Positions 26,820 to 36,715 are shown, numbered from the stretch's first letter. The stretch is 64,000 nucleotides of DNA from Pseudomonadota bacterium (GCA_021805445.1 JAJZFH010000007.1:1-64000); one strand, 5' to 3'. Notes: generated from the sequence alone by a model not told the origin. Made by a program: numbers and translations.

Positions 26820-27938
26820 ATGTTTTTTTCTAAAAAAAAGAAGGATGAGGTGTGGCACAAGGAACGTCGTGGACTAGAGCAACAGTTGGAGCAACAACAG
26901 TCCGAAGTGGAACGTTTGCAAGGAATCCTGGAGGACAAGGATCGTCAGTTGCAATCAAAAGTGCAGGAGTTGGCCCTTAACCAGTCTTTGCTCCACCATC
27001 TGGACAGTTTCGGACGCTCCATCATGGATGTTCAAACCAGTTTCGCGGGATTGTCCGAATCCATGCGGCGCGAAGAAGAACAAGCGGTCAAAGCCCAAGG
27101 CGTCTCGATCACCAGCCGTTCCGCCGTGGAAAGAATCTCCACCAATCTGGTCGCACTGTCTTCAGCCTCTCAAAAAACTGCGGAACAGGTGGATCGTCTC
27201 GATGGACGAGCCCAGGAAATCATTCGGATCATCCAGTTGATCAAGGAAGTGGCAGACCAAACCAACCTGCTGGCCTTGAATGCGGCCATCGAGGCTGCCC
27301 GCGCTGGCGAACAGGGTCGTGGATTTGCAGTAGTTGCCGATGAGGTACGCAAGTTGGCTGAGCGAACGGCCAATGCGACCGGAGAAATTTCTCGTCTGGT
27401 GGAACAGATCCGTTCCGACAGTTCCATCAGCCGCACCCAAATGACCCAGTTGGCTCAACAATCCGTGGACTACAGTCATGAAGGCCAGGAAACTGCCGGA
27501 ACCATGCGTTCTGTTCTGGATATTTCCAGCAGCATGGAAAAAGCCATCGCTGCAACGGCCCTGCGTGCCTTTTGTGAATTGGTCAAGATTGATCATGTGG
27601 TCTTCAAGTTTCAGGTTTATCGCGTCTTGCTCGGGATTTCCCACGAGAAGTCCAACCAGTTTACCAATCATACCCAGTGTCGTCTGGGCAAATGGTATTA
27701 CGAAGGGGAAGGACGCGCGAGTTTCTCAAAATTTCCAGGCTACAGTGAAATCGACGCACCTCATGTCCAGGTGCACGATCACGCCCTTCGTGCTCTGACT
27801 GCCCATGAAGGAGGTCAGCATGCATTGGTGACCAGTCATGTGGAAAAGATGGAGAGTGCCAGCCTGGAGGTTATGGCAGGGCTGGAAAAGATGGCGGCCA
27901 GCAACGAAGCGCACAGCGACATTCTTTGCGCCACCTGA
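26820..27938 (+). CDS. Soluble methyl-accepting chemotaxis protein with CZB zinc-sensing domain
   Basis: The protein has 372 residues. A basic N-terminus (KKKK) and a coiled coil over residues 10-50 are followed by the signalling hairpin, whose tip [20 protein letters not shown] lies at about 143-162 and continues [22 protein letters not shown]. The C-terminal CZB domain starts at about 255 ([15 protein letters not shown]) and includes [15 protein letters not shown] and a later PHVQVHDH. The His and Cys residues expected to bind zinc are present. No membrane segment is visible, so it is a cytoplasmic receptor that probably reports zinc or an oxidant that displaces zinc. The start has GGAGG 5 bases upstream. 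It is a single-gene unit between tRNA-Gly and pgsA on the opposite strand. Confidence 0.9.
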   Translation: MFFSKKKKDEVWHKERRGLEQQLEQQQSEVERLQGILEDKDRQLQSKVQELALNQSLLHHLDSFGRSIMDVQTSFAGLSESMRREEEQAVKAQGVSITSRSAVERISTNLVALSSASQKTAEQVDRLDGRAQEIIRIIQLIKEVADQTNLLALNAAIEAARAGEQGRGFAVVADEVRKLAERTANATGEISRLVEQIRSDSSISRTQMTQLAQQSVDYSHEGQETAGTMRSVLDISSSMEKAIAATALRAFCELVKIDHVVFKFQVYRVLLGISHEKSNQFTNHTQCRLGKWYYEGEGRASFSKFPGYSEIDAPHVQVHDHALRALTAHEGGQHALVTSHVEKMESASLEVMAGLEKMAASNEAHSDILCAT

Positions 27939-27953
27939 ACATTGGCGCATGCT

Positions 27954-28532
27954 TCAAGGACGGGTAGTTGCCCCCGCCGCCTTGAGTGCCATCTGGAGGT
28001 AGTAGGCCATGGAGATCAAGGTCAGTGCGGAGGCCACCCAAAGAGCGAAGGAACCGATCCAGTGACAGGGAATGAAGCCAAACAAAGGATGGTCGTACAG
28101 TAGAAAAGGGATCGCTACCATCTGTGCCGCAGTTTTTACTTTTCCCAAGGTAGAAACGGCGACATTGGCACTCTTGCCGAGGTGGGCCATCCATTCGCGC
28201 AGGGCAGAAATGGTAATTTCCCGTCCGATGATGATGAGGGCCAAGACCGAAGGTGCGCGTTGCAGGTCGACCAGAACGATCAGGGCAGCCATGACCATCA
28301 ATTTATCTGCCACCGGGTCGAGAAAGGCCCCAAAAGCAGTGGTCTGGTTAAGGCGGCGCGCCAAGTAACCATCGAACGCATCGGTCAGGGCAGCGAGCAC
28401 GAAGAGAGCGGCCGCAGCCAGTCCTGAATAGGGTACTGCCAGCCAATGATCCGGAAAATAGGATACCCCCACGAACAACGGGATCAGGAGCAGGCGCAAC
28501 AACGTGAGCAGATTGGGGATGGTCATCAGCAT
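27954..28532 (-). CDS. pgsA: CDP-diacylglycerol--glycerol-3-phosphate 3-phosphatidyltransferase
   Basis: This inner-membrane enzyme makes phosphatidylglycerol phosphate, the committed step to phosphatidylglycerol and cardiolipin. The 192-residue product begins with IPNLLTLLRLLLIP and carries the CDP-alcohol phosphotransferase motif DG-x2-AR-x8-G-x3-D-x3-D as DGYLARRLNQTTAFGAFLDP followed by VADK. About four hydrophobic helices follow. ATG 28532 is called; ATG 28526 is equally possible. It lies 12 bases after uvrC, as in many proteobacteria, but the tRNA genes that usually follow are displaced by the chemoreceptor gene. Confidence 0.94.
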   Translation of the reverse strand: MLMTIPNLLTLLRLLLIPLFVGVSYFPDHWLAVPYSGLAAAALFVLAALTDAFDGYLARRLNQTTAFGAFLDPVADKLMVMAALIVLVDLQRAPSVLALIIIGREITISALREWMAHLGKSANVAVSTLGKVKTAAQMVAIPFLLYDHPLFGFIPCHWIGSFALWVASALTLISMAYYLQMALKAAGATTRP

Positions 28533-28544
28533 GATGTGCCCATT

Positions 28545-30371
28545 CTACCCATTCCTGTCCCTTACGCCATGTAAAGTCGCATATATTTTGCGGGCCAGAG
28601 CCTCCCCGATGCCTGAAACTTCGGCCATATCCGCTTCGCTGGCTCGTTCCACGCCCTTCAGCCCTCCAAATTGCTGCAACAAGAGACGTCGGCGTTTGTC
28701 TCCAATGCCCGGGATATCTTGCAGAAGAGAATGTTCCTGGCGTTTTTGGCGACGCTGACGATGTCCCGATACAGCAAAACGATGGGCTTCATCCCGAATC
28801 GCCTGAATCAAATGAAAACCGGGATTTTCCGGAGCCAGATGTCGTTCGGTAGCATGACCTTGTTGTATCCACAGGGTCTCTGCGCCGACCTTGCGCGCCG
28901 GCCCCTTGGCAATGCCCAATACAGGGATCCGCAGGTCAAGGGCTCGCAATACCTCTGTAGCCACGGCAAGTTGTCCTTTCCCGCCATCGATCAGAAGGAG
29001 GTCGGGCAGAGGAAGCGATTCTCCCCGGTCTCGATAGCGTCGTTCCAAAGCGACACGCATGGCTCCGTAATCATCACCGGGAGTGATGCCATCGATGTGA
29101 TATTGGCGGTAGGATTGCTTGTGGGGTCGACCGTGTTGAAACACCACACAGGAGGCCACCGTTGCTTCACCTTGCGTATGGCTGATATCGAAACATTCCA
29201 TGCGCGTGGGTGGAGAGTCCAGTTCCAGCACGTGTTGCAGTGTCTGCAGGCGTTGTTCTTCGTGCAGACGTTGCGCCTGATGCCGGGCCCAGGCCTGTTG
29301 TGCATTGGTCAAGGCTCCCTCCAGCCAGATACGACGCATTCCGCGCGGTGCCCGGACCCATGAGATACGCCGCCCGATTCCTTCGCTCATCCACTGCAGC
29401 AGTTCAGGAGAAGGTGCAGGATGATTTGAAATGATTTGGGCAGGCGGAGGATATTCTCCGTAATGTTGGGTCAGAAAGGCTTCCAAAACCTGGGCAGCCG
29501 AGGCGGACTCGGCATGATCGGGAAACAGGTTACGGTCGCCGATATGTCGACCCTGGCGAATCATGGTCAGATTCAGGACGAATTCCTGCTCCTGGCATAT
29601 CAGGGCCAATATATCGACATCCCGTGCCACCCCGGTGGAAACGGTTTGCTGGGTGAGCACCTGTTGAATCAGGGCAATGCGATCGCGCAAAAGCGCTGCA
29701 TTCTCGAAGTTCAATGCACTGGCCTCCTGATTCATGCGGGTCCGCAGATCATCCAGAATCCTCTGTTCCTTTCCCTTGAGAAAATCTTCGGTTTGCCGAA
29801 TGGCCAGAGCGTACTCGCCAGCCCCGATCAGTCCTACGCAAGGCGCAGAACATCGCTTGATTTGATATTCGAGACAGGGGCGAGTTCTATTCTTGAAAGT
29901 ACTTTCATCACAGGTTCTTAAAAGAAATAGTTTTTGTAAAAACTGAAGTGCTGAGCGGGCAGCCCAGACATTGGGGTAGGGACCATAATAATGATGGGGG
30001 GGATGCAGTTTTCCGCGATACCAGGAAATCCGGGGAAATTCATGAGAACTCAACTGCAGGTACGGATAGGTCTTATCATCCCGAAAAACGATGTTAAAGC
30101 GGGGCCGATGAGTCTTGATCAAGTTGCTTTCCAGCAAGAGTGCCTCGGTTTCGGAGGTGACGAGAGTCACCTCGATGGTGGCAATCAGTGAAACCAACAA
30201 ACGGATGCGCGGATTTTCAGGTTCCCGTTGAAAATAGGAATCCACACGCCGTTTTAAATGGCGCGCCTTGCCGACATAGAGCAATTTTCCCTGGTGATCA
30301 AAATAACGATAGACCCCGGGCTGGTTGGGAAGCGTGGCCCGGTAGTCGGCCAGTGTGCCGGGTTTGGTCAT
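28545..30371 (-). CDS. uvrC: Excinuclease ABC subunit C
   Basis: UvrC makes both incisions in nucleotide-excision repair after UvrAB recognise damage. The 608-residue length matches E. coli (610). An N-terminal GIY-YIG domain (GVYRYFDHQGKLLYVGKARH) is followed by a Cys-containing segment (CLEYQIKRCSAPC), a UVR motif region, the RNase H-like endonuclease domain (CFDISHTQGEATVASCVVF, then LLIDGGKGQLAVA) and two C-terminal helix-hairpin-helix motifs (LQDIPGIGDKRRRLLLQQFG; EVSGIGEALARKIY). The ATG overlaps the CDF gene stop by 4 bases. Confidence 0.96.
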   Translation of the reverse strand: MTKPGTLADYRATLPNQPGVYRYFDHQGKLLYVGKARHLKRRVDSYFQREPENPRIRLLVSLIATIEVTLVTSETEALLLESNLIKTHRPRFNIVFRDDKTYPYLQLSSHEFPRISWYRGKLHPPHHYYGPYPNVWAARSALQFLQKLFLLRTCDESTFKNRTRPCLEYQIKRCSAPCVGLIGAGEYALAIRQTEDFLKGKEQRILDDLRTRMNQEASALNFENAALLRDRIALIQQVLTQQTVSTGVARDVDILALICQEQEFVLNLTMIRQGRHIGDRNLFPDHAESASAAQVLEAFLTQHYGEYPPPAQIISNHPAPSPELLQWMSEGIGRRISWVRAPRGMRRIWLEGALTNAQQAWARHQAQRLHEEQRLQTLQHVLELDSPPTRMECFDISHTQGEATVASCVVFQHGRPHKQSYRQYHIDGITPGDDYGAMRVALERRYRDRGESLPLPDLLLIDGGKGQLAVATEVLRALDLRIPVLGIAKGPARKVGAETLWIQQGHATERHLAPENPGFHLIQAIRDEAHRFAVSGHRQRRQKRQEHSLLQDIPGIGDKRRRLLLQQFGGLKGVERASEADMAEVSGIGEALARKIYATLHGVRDRNG

Positions 30372-31330
30372 GCAGGACGGCGCAATTCCGGTTGCAGGGT
30401 AATCTGTTCGATGCCGTGCTGGTGAATCAGGCGGGCCCGTAAGAGGGTCAACAATTCCGGCCAGTTGGCCAGCGCCTCCACCTCCAGATGCGCCGAAAGC
30501 GCCATCATGCCGGAAGTCAATGTCCAGATGTGCAGATCATGGACGGCAATGACCCCGGGCGTGTGAGCCAGTTGTTCACCGACCTCATGCAACGAAACGG
30601 TTTTGGGTACTCCTTCCATCAGCACGTGCACCGACTCCGACAGGATCTGAAAGGTGGAGTTGAGCATCAGACCGGCAACAACCAGGGAAAGAATGGGATC
30701 AATGGGCATCCATCCCGTTTGCCAAATGATAAACCCCGCAATCAGGGCCGCCAAAGAGCCCAGAAAATCCCCCAGTACATGGATCAGCAATGCCCGGGTA
30801 TTGAGCCCTTTCTCCATGCGTGACAACATCCAGCCATTCAGGGCATTCAAAATCATCCCGAGCATCGCCACCCCCATCACGGGAAAGGGATGAACGGGGG
30901 AAGGATGGGTGATGCGCTCAAAAGCTTCTACCGAAATGATTCCGATCACACCCAGCAGCAATAACCCATTCAGGGCTGCAGCGATGATTTCTGCCCGTTG
31001 CAAACCATAACTGTGACGCTGGGTAGGCGGTCGCTTACCGATCCAGACCGCCAGAGTTCCCAATCCCAGTGACAGTGCATCGGAAACCATGTGGCCCGCA
31101 TCGGAAAGCAACGCCAAGGAACCCGACAACCATCCGGTGAAAGCCTCCACCAAAGCAAAGGCAACCGTCAGAATCAGTGCAATCAGCATGGCTCTGGTCG
31201 TGGCTGGACGAGCCCCGTGATGGACATGGTCCGCAGGATCGTGATGCTGGTGTGCCTGCATTCCTCCTTGCGGGTGATTCCGGTGTCCTCGTCCCGGCGC
31301 ATGGGAGTGGGAATGACGACCCGGCCCCAT
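30368..31330 (-). CDS. Cation diffusion facilitator (Zn/Co/Cd exporter)
   Basis: The protein has 320 residues. The first 40 are very His-rich (HSHSH, HQHHD, HVHHG), followed by six membrane helices. The metal-binding pairs HxxxD are visible as DAGHMVSD in helix 2 and HVLGDFLGS in helix 5, and a cytoplasmic C-terminal domain has VHDLHIWTLTSGMMALSAHL. This fits ZitB/CzcD-type proton antiporters; the His-rich tail suggests zinc. It lies 2 bases after nagZ and overlaps uvrC, so it is embedded in a housekeeping operon rather than beside a metal regulator. Confidence 0.9.
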   Translation of the reverse strand: MGPGRHSHSHAPGRGHRNHPQGGMQAHQHHDPADHVHHGARPATTRAMLIALILTVAFALVEAFTGWLSGSLALLSDAGHMVSDALSLGLGTLAVWIGKRPPTQRHSYGLQRAEIIAAALNGLLLLGVIGIISVEAFERITHPSPVHPFPVMGVAMLGMILNALNGWMLSRMEKGLNTRALLIHVLGDFLGSLAALIAGFIIWQTGWMPIDPILSLVVAGLMLNSTFQILSESVHVLMEGVPKTVSLHEVGEQLAHTPGVIAVHDLHIWTLTSGMMALSAHLEVEALANWPELLTLLRARLIHQHGIEQITLQPELRRPA

Positions 31331-31332
31331 GA

Positions 31333-32355
31333 TTACCCTTCCATGTCCCGAAGACGCCGATGCGCCTCGTGATACTCTCGCTCACGCTGGGGGAGCGGCA
31401 CATTGGAGGTACCGCGCATTTTCATCCAGCGCTGTGCGAGTAACGACGAAAAAATCTTTTTTTCCAAACTTTCCAGCGCTTGTTCAGCAGCCGATGCATC
31501 ATTGCACAGCAGCACGGCATCGCAGCCCGCATCCAGGGCCTGGTGGGTGCGTTCCTCTGCTCCCCCTCCCCAGGAAATGGCCCCCCCCATGGCAAGGTCG
31601 TCGCTGATGATCATGCCTTTGAATCCCCAGCGTTGGCGTAATAGGGTCTGCAACCAGAAGGGGGAAAAACCTGCGGGTTCCGGCGCAATGGCCGGATACA
31701 GGATATGCGCCGGCATAAGTGCACCCACCCCCGCGCAGTCCAGCAGCGCCCGGAACGGAATAAGATCCGCGGTTTCCAGTTCGGCCCAGGAGCGTTCATC
31801 CACAGGCAAACCGATGTGAGAGTCCACAGCCACATGACCATGACCGGGAAAATGTTTGACCACCGCACGCATGCCCTGTCCATGCAACCCCTGTACCAAG
31901 GCCTGAGCCAAAGAACAAACGCGTGTTGGTTGTCGGTGAAAGGAGCGATTTCCAATCACCGCACTGCGCCCATAATCGAGATCAAGAACCGGGGTAAAGG
32001 AAAAGTCGATTCCCAATTGAGCCAATTCCCAGGCCAGCACCGTTCCACAATCGGTAGCCCATTGTTCGGCCCGCACGGGGTCCCGCTCATGGAGGGCCCC
32101 CACGTTTCCCATGGCCGGGAGTGCCGTCATCTCCGCGCGAAACCGTTGCACCCTGCCCCCCTCGTGGTCCACCGCCACCAGTAATTCGGGACGCACGGCG
32201 CGCAGGGAACGGATCAAATGGGTAACCTGCGCCTTGTTCTCATAATTACGCGAAAAAAGGATGACCCCCCCAGTCGCGGGATGACGCAGGAGATCCTTTT
32301 CTTCGGGCCGAAGTTCCAGACCGGCAACATCCAGCATCACGGGCCCCGGGTTCAT
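31333..32355 (-). CDS. nagZ: Beta-N-acetylhexosaminidase (peptidoglycan recycling, GH3)
   Basis: NagZ removes N-acetylglucosamine from anhydro-muropeptides in the cytoplasm. The 340-residue length is typical. Characteristic stretches are GVILFSRNYE, VDHEGGRVQRFR, GIDFSFTPVLDLDYG, the KHFPGHGHVAVDSH loop with the catalytic Asp/His pair, and IISDDLAMGGA with the nucleophile Asp. The start overlaps the acpS stop by 4 bases. The order acpS-nagZ is common in beta- and gammaproteobacteria. Confidence 0.95.
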   Translation of the reverse strand: MNPGPVMLDVAGLELRPEEKDLLRHPATGGVILFSRNYENKAQVTHLIRSLRAVRPELLVAVDHEGGRVQRFRAEMTALPAMGNVGALHERDPVRAEQWATDCGTVLAWELAQLGIDFSFTPVLDLDYGRSAVIGNRSFHRQPTRVCSLAQALVQGLHGQGMRAVVKHFPGHGHVAVDSHIGLPVDERSWAELETADLIPFRALLDCAGVGALMPAHILYPAIAPEPAGFSPFWLQTLLRQRWGFKGMIISDDLAMGGAISWGGGAEERTHQALDAGCDAVLLCNDASAAEQALESLEKKIFSSLLAQRWMKMRGTSNVPLPQREREYHEAHRRLRDMEG

Positions 32356-32732
32356 ACTCCCTCCAGAACCACGCAGGCGAATGCATGAGATTTTTCATCG
32401 GTGATGGAAAGCCAGGTTCGGGTAATTCCTCTATCCTGCAACCACGTCTCGAGCGGTTCCTCAAATACCAGTTGGGGCGCACCCAGCGCATCGTGGGTGG
32501 TTCCAATGGACCGCCATAGAACCGGCGCACGCATGCCCGTTCCAACCGCCTTGGAAAAAGCCTCCTTGGCAGCAAAACGTTTGGCCAGAAAGCGTTCCGG
32601 GGCGGCCTGTCGAGAAAAGTGCGTCCGTTCCTCCGGTGTCAGCAGGTACTTTAGAAAGCGTTCACCATGACGCTTCCATACCCCGTCGATCCGTTCCAGA
32701 GAAACCAGATCCACCCCCATGCCCAGTATCAT
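32352..32732 (-). CDS. acpS: Holo-[acyl-carrier-protein] synthase
   Basis: AcpS transfers phosphopantetheine from CoA to apo-ACP. The 126-residue protein has the motifs [12 protein letters not shown] (metal-binding Asp) and [19 protein letters not shown] (metal-binding Glu and CoA contacts). ATGA overlaps link it to pdxJ upstream and nagZ downstream, the usual pdxJ-acpS-nagZ order. Confidence 0.96.
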   Translation of the reverse strand: MILGMGVDLVSLERIDGVWKRHGERFLKYLLTPEERTHFSRQAAPERFLAKRFAAKEAFSKAVGTGMRAPVLWRSIGTTHDALGAPQLVFEEPLETWLQDRGITRTWLSITDEKSHAFACVVLEGV

Positions 32733-33454
32733 GCCGTAGCCCCAAGGATGAGGGCTTTCATTTCACGCACGGCACTTTCCCATCCCACAAAAAGCGCATG
32801 AGCCACGATGGCATGGCCTATGTTGAGTTCACGAATCAAGGGCAAGGCCGCGATGGGACGGATATTATGGTAATTCAGTCCATGGCCGGCATTGACCCGC
32901 AGGCCCAGACGGGTGCCCAATTCGGTGGCATTGCGAATCCGTTCCTGTTCTTTGAGGATCCCTTCTTCCTCATCCATTTCGGCATACTGCCCGGTATGCA
33001 ACTCCACCACTGGAGCACCTGCAGCCTGGGCGGCTTCCAGCTGTTCTCGATCCGCATCGATGAACAGGGAAACACGCACCCCCGCCGCCGCCAACACCGT
33101 ACAGGCATGGCGTATCCGCTCAAACTGCTGAACCACGTCCAACCCCCCTTCCGTGGTCAATTCCTGACGCCGTTCCGGCACCAGACAGGCGTCATGGGGA
33201 CGGATGCGCGTTGCAATGGCCAACATTTCGTCGGTCACTGCCATTTCCAGATTCATCCGAATGGTCAACACCTCACGCAGGATTTCCAGGTCGCGGTCCT
33301 GAATGTGACGTCGATCTTCGCGCAGGTGCAGCGTAATGGCATCAGCTCCGGCATATTCGGCCAACAAGGCGGCTCGTACCGGACTGGGATAACGGGTACC
33401 ACGAGCCTGGCGAAGCGTGGCAATATGATCGATATTTACGCCCAGTTGGATCAT
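32729..33454 (-). CDS. pdxJ: Pyridoxine 5'-phosphate synthase
   Basis: PdxJ closes the pyridine ring from 3-amino-1-hydroxyacetone phosphate and deoxyxylulose phosphate in vitamin B6 synthesis. The product is 241 residues from ATG 33454 ([19 protein letters not shown]). Further motifs are [46 protein letters not shown] and [10 protein letters not shown]. The longer open frame lies inside recO and is not used. The start overlaps the recO stop by 4 bases (ATGA). Confidence 0.96.
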   Translation of the reverse strand: MIQLGVNIDHIATLRQARGTRYPSPVRAALLAEYAGADAITLHLREDRRHIQDRDLEILREVLTIRMNLEMAVTDEMLAIATRIRPHDACLVPERRQELTTEGGLDVVQQFERIRHACTVLAAAGVRVSLFIDADREQLEAAQAAGAPVVELHTGQYAEMDEEEGILKEQERIRNATELGTRLGLRVNAGHGLNYHNIRPIAALPLIRELNIGHAIVAHALFVGWESAVREMKALILGATA

Positions 33455-34179
33455 AACGTGGGAATCTCCTGAAGAATACGACGGGTATGCAATTCCTGCC
33501 CCCCCAGATGAACCTGGAGCAACCAGCGCATGACCCGCTTGCACTCCAGGGCGGAACGCGGGTCCCCATAATTGCCTCTGGCCATGTCCAGCAAAGTCTT
33601 GCCGTGGCATTGTACTGCATTCTTCTGGTCCGGACCGAGCCGGACGACCGCACCGTCCCGGTCCAAACCATAAAGAACTTCAGCAACCACAGGCAGGTTT
33701 GTCAGGGATTCCCGATCCAGAACCGGGGCGACCCCCATACTTTGCAATAATTCATATTCAAAAGTCCGCAAAATGGGTTCTTGTGCCGTCTCCAGCGCCA
33801 AACGGAACAAGGCCCGTCGGTAAGATTCGAACAGGAGTTCCTGGTTATCCTCTGGAACCACCATACGAAAGAGCAATTCATTGAGGTAAAAGCCGCAAAA
33901 TAATGCCCGTCCCTGCAATAAAGGCACCCCTCCTTGCCATTCGGCACTTTTCAAAATGCGCAGTCCTTCCTGACCATACCATACCAGATGAAGGGGTTGA
34001 AAGGGTTGCAACACTCCGCGCAGGGCAGCGCGGGGACGACGGACTCCCTTGGCCACCAGAGAAATCCGTCCGCTGTTCGGGGTTAGAACCTCCACCACCA
34101 GACTGGTTTCGCGCCAAGGGGTGGTATGAAGGACGAAGCCCTGATCCTCGTGGGTCGTCCCGCGTCTTTCAGAAGTCAT
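33451..34179 (-). CDS. recO: DNA repair protein RecO
   Basis: RecO helps load RecA on SSB-coated gaps together with RecR. The product is 242 residues from ATG 34179. An N-terminal OB fold ([20 protein letters not shown], then [15 protein letters not shown]) is followed by an all-helical domain ([14 protein letters not shown], then [13 protein letters not shown]). The start lies 11 bases inside era, giving a tight era-recO-pdxJ chain. The earlier part of the open frame overlaps era and shows no RecO similarity. Confidence 0.93.
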   Translation of the reverse strand: MTSERRGTTHEDQGFVLHTTPWRETSLVVEVLTPNSGRISLVAKGVRRPRAALRGVLQPFQPLHLVWYGQEGLRILKSAEWQGGVPLLQGRALFCGFYLNELLFRMVVPEDNQELLFESYRRALFRLALETAQEPILRTFEYELLQSMGVAPVLDRESLTNLPVVAEVLYGLDRDGAVVRLGPDQKNAVQCHGKTLLDMARGNYGDPRSALECKRVMRWLLQVHLGGQELHTRRILQEIPTL

Positions 34180-35047
34180 GACCCAACTGTTTAAGCAAGG
34201 TACCATCTTCAGCCCAACCGCTCTTGACCTTGACCCACAAACCGAGATAAACCTTCGACTCCAGGAATTTTTCAATCTGCAGACGGGCAGCAGTACCGAT
34301 GGCCTTGAGACGACTGCCCTGTTGGCCGATGAGGATGGCTTTTTGACCTGGATTGTCCACCAACAGTGTGGCTTCGATTCGAATCAAACGCTTTTCCTGA
34401 ACATATCGGTCGATCATCACTGCCGTGGCGTAGGGTAACTCGTCTCCCAACTGACGAAAAAGTTGTTCCCTGATGAACTCCCCCACAAAAAAACGTTCCG
34501 TTCTATCGCTGACCTGATCCGGTTCATATTGAAGGGAACCCTCCGGCAAGTGTTGGCCGAGATACCGGACCAGGGGGTCCAGGCAGGAACGCTGCAAGGC
34601 GCTGACCGGAAAAATGGCAGAAAACCGTGTTTCTTCCTGGCGTGCCTGCAAATAAGGGATCATCCGCTCCGAAGAAACGACCCGATCCACCTTGTTGATC
34701 ACCAGCAGGGGGCGTATCCCAGTCGGAATCTGCAGCAGAATGGCTTGATCTGCAGGGGTCCAACGCAGGGCCTCGACGACCATGACGACCTGATCCACGG
34801 TTCCCAGAGCATCGGTCACACTCCGATTCATGGAGCGGTACAACATTCCCTCATACTGCTGCTGAAAACCGGGAGTATCCACAAAGATCATCTGGGCTTC
34901 GGGCAAGGTCAGGATCCCTTGGACCTGAACGCGCGTAGTCTGTGCCCGACGGGAAGTAATGCTCAACTTCTGTCCTACCAACTGATTGAGAAGCGTGGAT
35001 TTACCCACATTGGGGCGCCCTACCAGGGCAATGCGACCGACACGCAT
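34169..35047 (-). CDS. era: GTPase Era
   Basis: Era is a GTPase that binds 16S rRNA near its 3' end and checks 30S maturation. In the 292-residue product the G motifs are visible: GRPNVGKST (G1), TTR (G2), DTPGF (G3), NKVD (G4) and SAL (G5). A C-terminal KH domain follows (AILIGQQGSRLKAIGTAARL). The start is 2 bases after rnc, matching the common rnc-era-recO order. Confidence 0.96.
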   Translation of the reverse strand: MRVGRIALVGRPNVGKSTLLNQLVGQKLSITSRRAQTTRVQVQGILTLPEAQMIFVDTPGFQQQYEGMLYRSMNRSVTDALGTVDQVVMVVEALRWTPADQAILLQIPTGIRPLLVINKVDRVVSSERMIPYLQARQEETRFSAIFPVSALQRSCLDPLVRYLGQHLPEGSLQYEPDQVSDRTERFFVGEFIREQLFRQLGDELPYATAVMIDRYVQEKRLIRIEATLLVDNPGQKAILIGQQGSRLKAIGTAARLQIEKFLESKVYLGLWVKVKSGWAEDGTLLKQLGHDF

Positions 35048-35049
35048 GA

Positions 35050-35721
35050 TCAGGTCTCCAGTTGTTGAAGGATATTGAGGGCGGCCTGCTGTTCAGCATC
35101 GCGTCGACTCCCTCCCTCCCCTGAGGCTTCCTTGCCCTGCGCCTGACAACGAACCCGGAAGTGGGGGGCATGATCCGCTCCTTCGCGCGCCAGCAATTCG
35201 TAGAGGGGTAGAGGGTGATGACGCGCCTGCAGCCACTCCTGAAGACGAGTTTTTCCATCTTTATCGCCGCCCTGCTGAAGCGCAGCGGAATCCAGACCGG
35301 CCTGTTCCAGAAGACGGGTGATGAGCGGGATCACTGGAGTCAATCCGCCATCCTGGTAGAGAGCTCCGAAAACGGCTTCCATGGCATCTGCAAGAATGGA
35401 GGAACGCTGTCTTCCCCCACCTTGCAGTTCACCGCTGCCCAATCGGATCAGGGGAGCCAGATCGAGAAACTGAGCCATGCGATAGAGGGCTTCCCGATTG
35501 ACCAGAAGCGAACGGACACGGCTCAATTCTCCTTCATTCCAATGCGGATGACGTTCGTAGAGGACTTGAGCAGCGACCATATTGAGGATGGCATCTCCCA
35601 GAAACTCCAACCGCTCGTTATGAAGGGTAGAGTGACTGCGATGGGTCAAGGCTTGCCTGAGCAGAGCGGCATCCCGAAAAGTATAACCGAGGCGTTGTTC
35701 CAAACCTGTCGGAGAAGTCAC
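35050..35721 (-). CDS. rnc: Ribonuclease III
   Basis: RNase III cuts double-stranded RNA, including the rRNA precursor. The 223-residue protein has the catalytic signature NERLEFLGDAILNMV and the second acidic cluster DAMEAVFGALYQDGG. A C-terminal double-stranded RNA-binding domain follows (KTRLQEWLQARHHPLPLYEL, ending SRRDAEQQAALNILQ). It lies 16 bases after lepB in the lepA-lepB-rnc-era chain. Confidence 0.96.
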   Translation of the reverse strand: MTSPTGLEQRLGYTFRDAALLRQALTHRSHSTLHNERLEFLGDAILNMVAAQVLYERHPHWNEGELSRVRSLLVNREALYRMAQFLDLAPLIRLGSGELQGGGRQRSSILADAMEAVFGALYQDGGLTPVIPLITRLLEQAGLDSAALQQGGDKDGKTRLQEWLQARHHPLPLYELLAREGADHAPHFRVRCQAQGKEASGEGGSRRDAEQQAALNILQQLET

Positions 35722-35737
35722 GATGGAGTGGTCCGCA

Positions 35738-36715
35738 TCAGGGAATGGAACGCCCGATCCGGTGGAGATCCTGTAAGTTCATCCACACCAGTACAGCCTT
35801 GCCCACGATATTTTCATCCGGAACGAAGCCCCAGTAGCGACTGTCTGAACTGCGGTCACGGTTGTCCCCCATCACGAAATAATGCCCTTGGGGAACCTTG
35901 CAGGTAAATCCTTCATCTCCATACACACAAGCCGAACGGAAGGGAAAATTACGAACTTCGGCGAGAAATACGGGAACTTGTCCGTCAAGGGTAATCATTT
36001 CATGGGGATGGGTCCCCAGTCGCTCAGCGTAATGATTGAATGTCGCATAGGTCAGAGGTTGATCCACATCCCCAAAGTTTCCATCACGCAGGGTGGGAAC
36101 TTCCTGACCATTGATAATCAGTTGCTTGTTGACATAGGTCACCACATCACCCGGCAACCCCACCACCCGCTTGATATAGTTGGTGGAAGGATCCTTCGGA
36201 TATTTGAAGACCATGACGTCGCCGCGTTGCGGTTGGTGCACTGGAATGAATACCTGATTGGTGATGGGCAGGCGCAAACCATAATCAAACTTGTTGACAA
36301 GGATAAAATCGCCGATGCGTAGAGTGGGAATCATGGACCCCGAGGGAATCTTGAAAGGTTCGAACAGAAAAGATCGGACCACGAATACCGCCAGAATGAC
36401 AGGGAAAAAACTTTTTGAAATTTCCAGCCAAGGCGCATCCTGATGAGCTTCCATCCGCCCCCCCCGGCGCCAGCGCCACCTGTCCCAACCCACCACCAGG
36501 CCCGTCAGGATGCTGGCGGACAGAAGAATCTCCGAAAACCCGGTGATCTTGAGCAAGAGACCAAACCCGCACACGAACAAGAGCAGCCACGCGCCTTGAA
36601 TCAGATTGTTCAGAGCCGAGCTCGAATGGGCCTGACGCCGACGTGCCAATAAATCCCACCCCACCACAGGTACGGACAGAATGAGGCCCGCAATCCCCCA
36701 ATAAAACAGATCCAT
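35738..36715 (-). CDS. lepB: Signal peptidase I
   Basis: LepB removes signal peptides at the periplasmic face of the inner membrane. The 325-residue product starts at ATG 36715, which overlaps the lepA stop by one base. An N-terminal helix (DLFYWGIAGLILSVPVVGWD), a second hydrophobic pair and a third helix before FKIPSGSMIPTL with the catalytic Ser are visible. The catalytic Lys is in NYIKRVVGLPGD, and GDNRDRSSDSRYWG forms the last conserved box. The frame is open upstream inside lepA but the canonical start is here. Confidence 0.95.
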   Translation of the reverse strand: MDLFYWGIAGLILSVPVVGWDLLARRRQAHSSSALNNLIQGAWLLLFVCGFGLLLKITGFSEILLSASILTGLVVGWDRWRWRRGGRMEAHQDAPWLEISKSFFPVILAVFVVRSFLFEPFKIPSGSMIPTLRIGDFILVNKFDYGLRLPITNQVFIPVHQPQRGDVMVFKYPKDPSTNYIKRVVGLPGDVVTYVNKQLIINGQEVPTLRDGNFGDVDQPLTYATFNHYAERLGTHPHEMITLDGQVPVFLAEVRNFPFRSACVYGDEGFTCKVPQGHYFVMGDNRDRSSDSRYWGFVPDENIVGKAVLVWMNLQDLHRIGRSIP

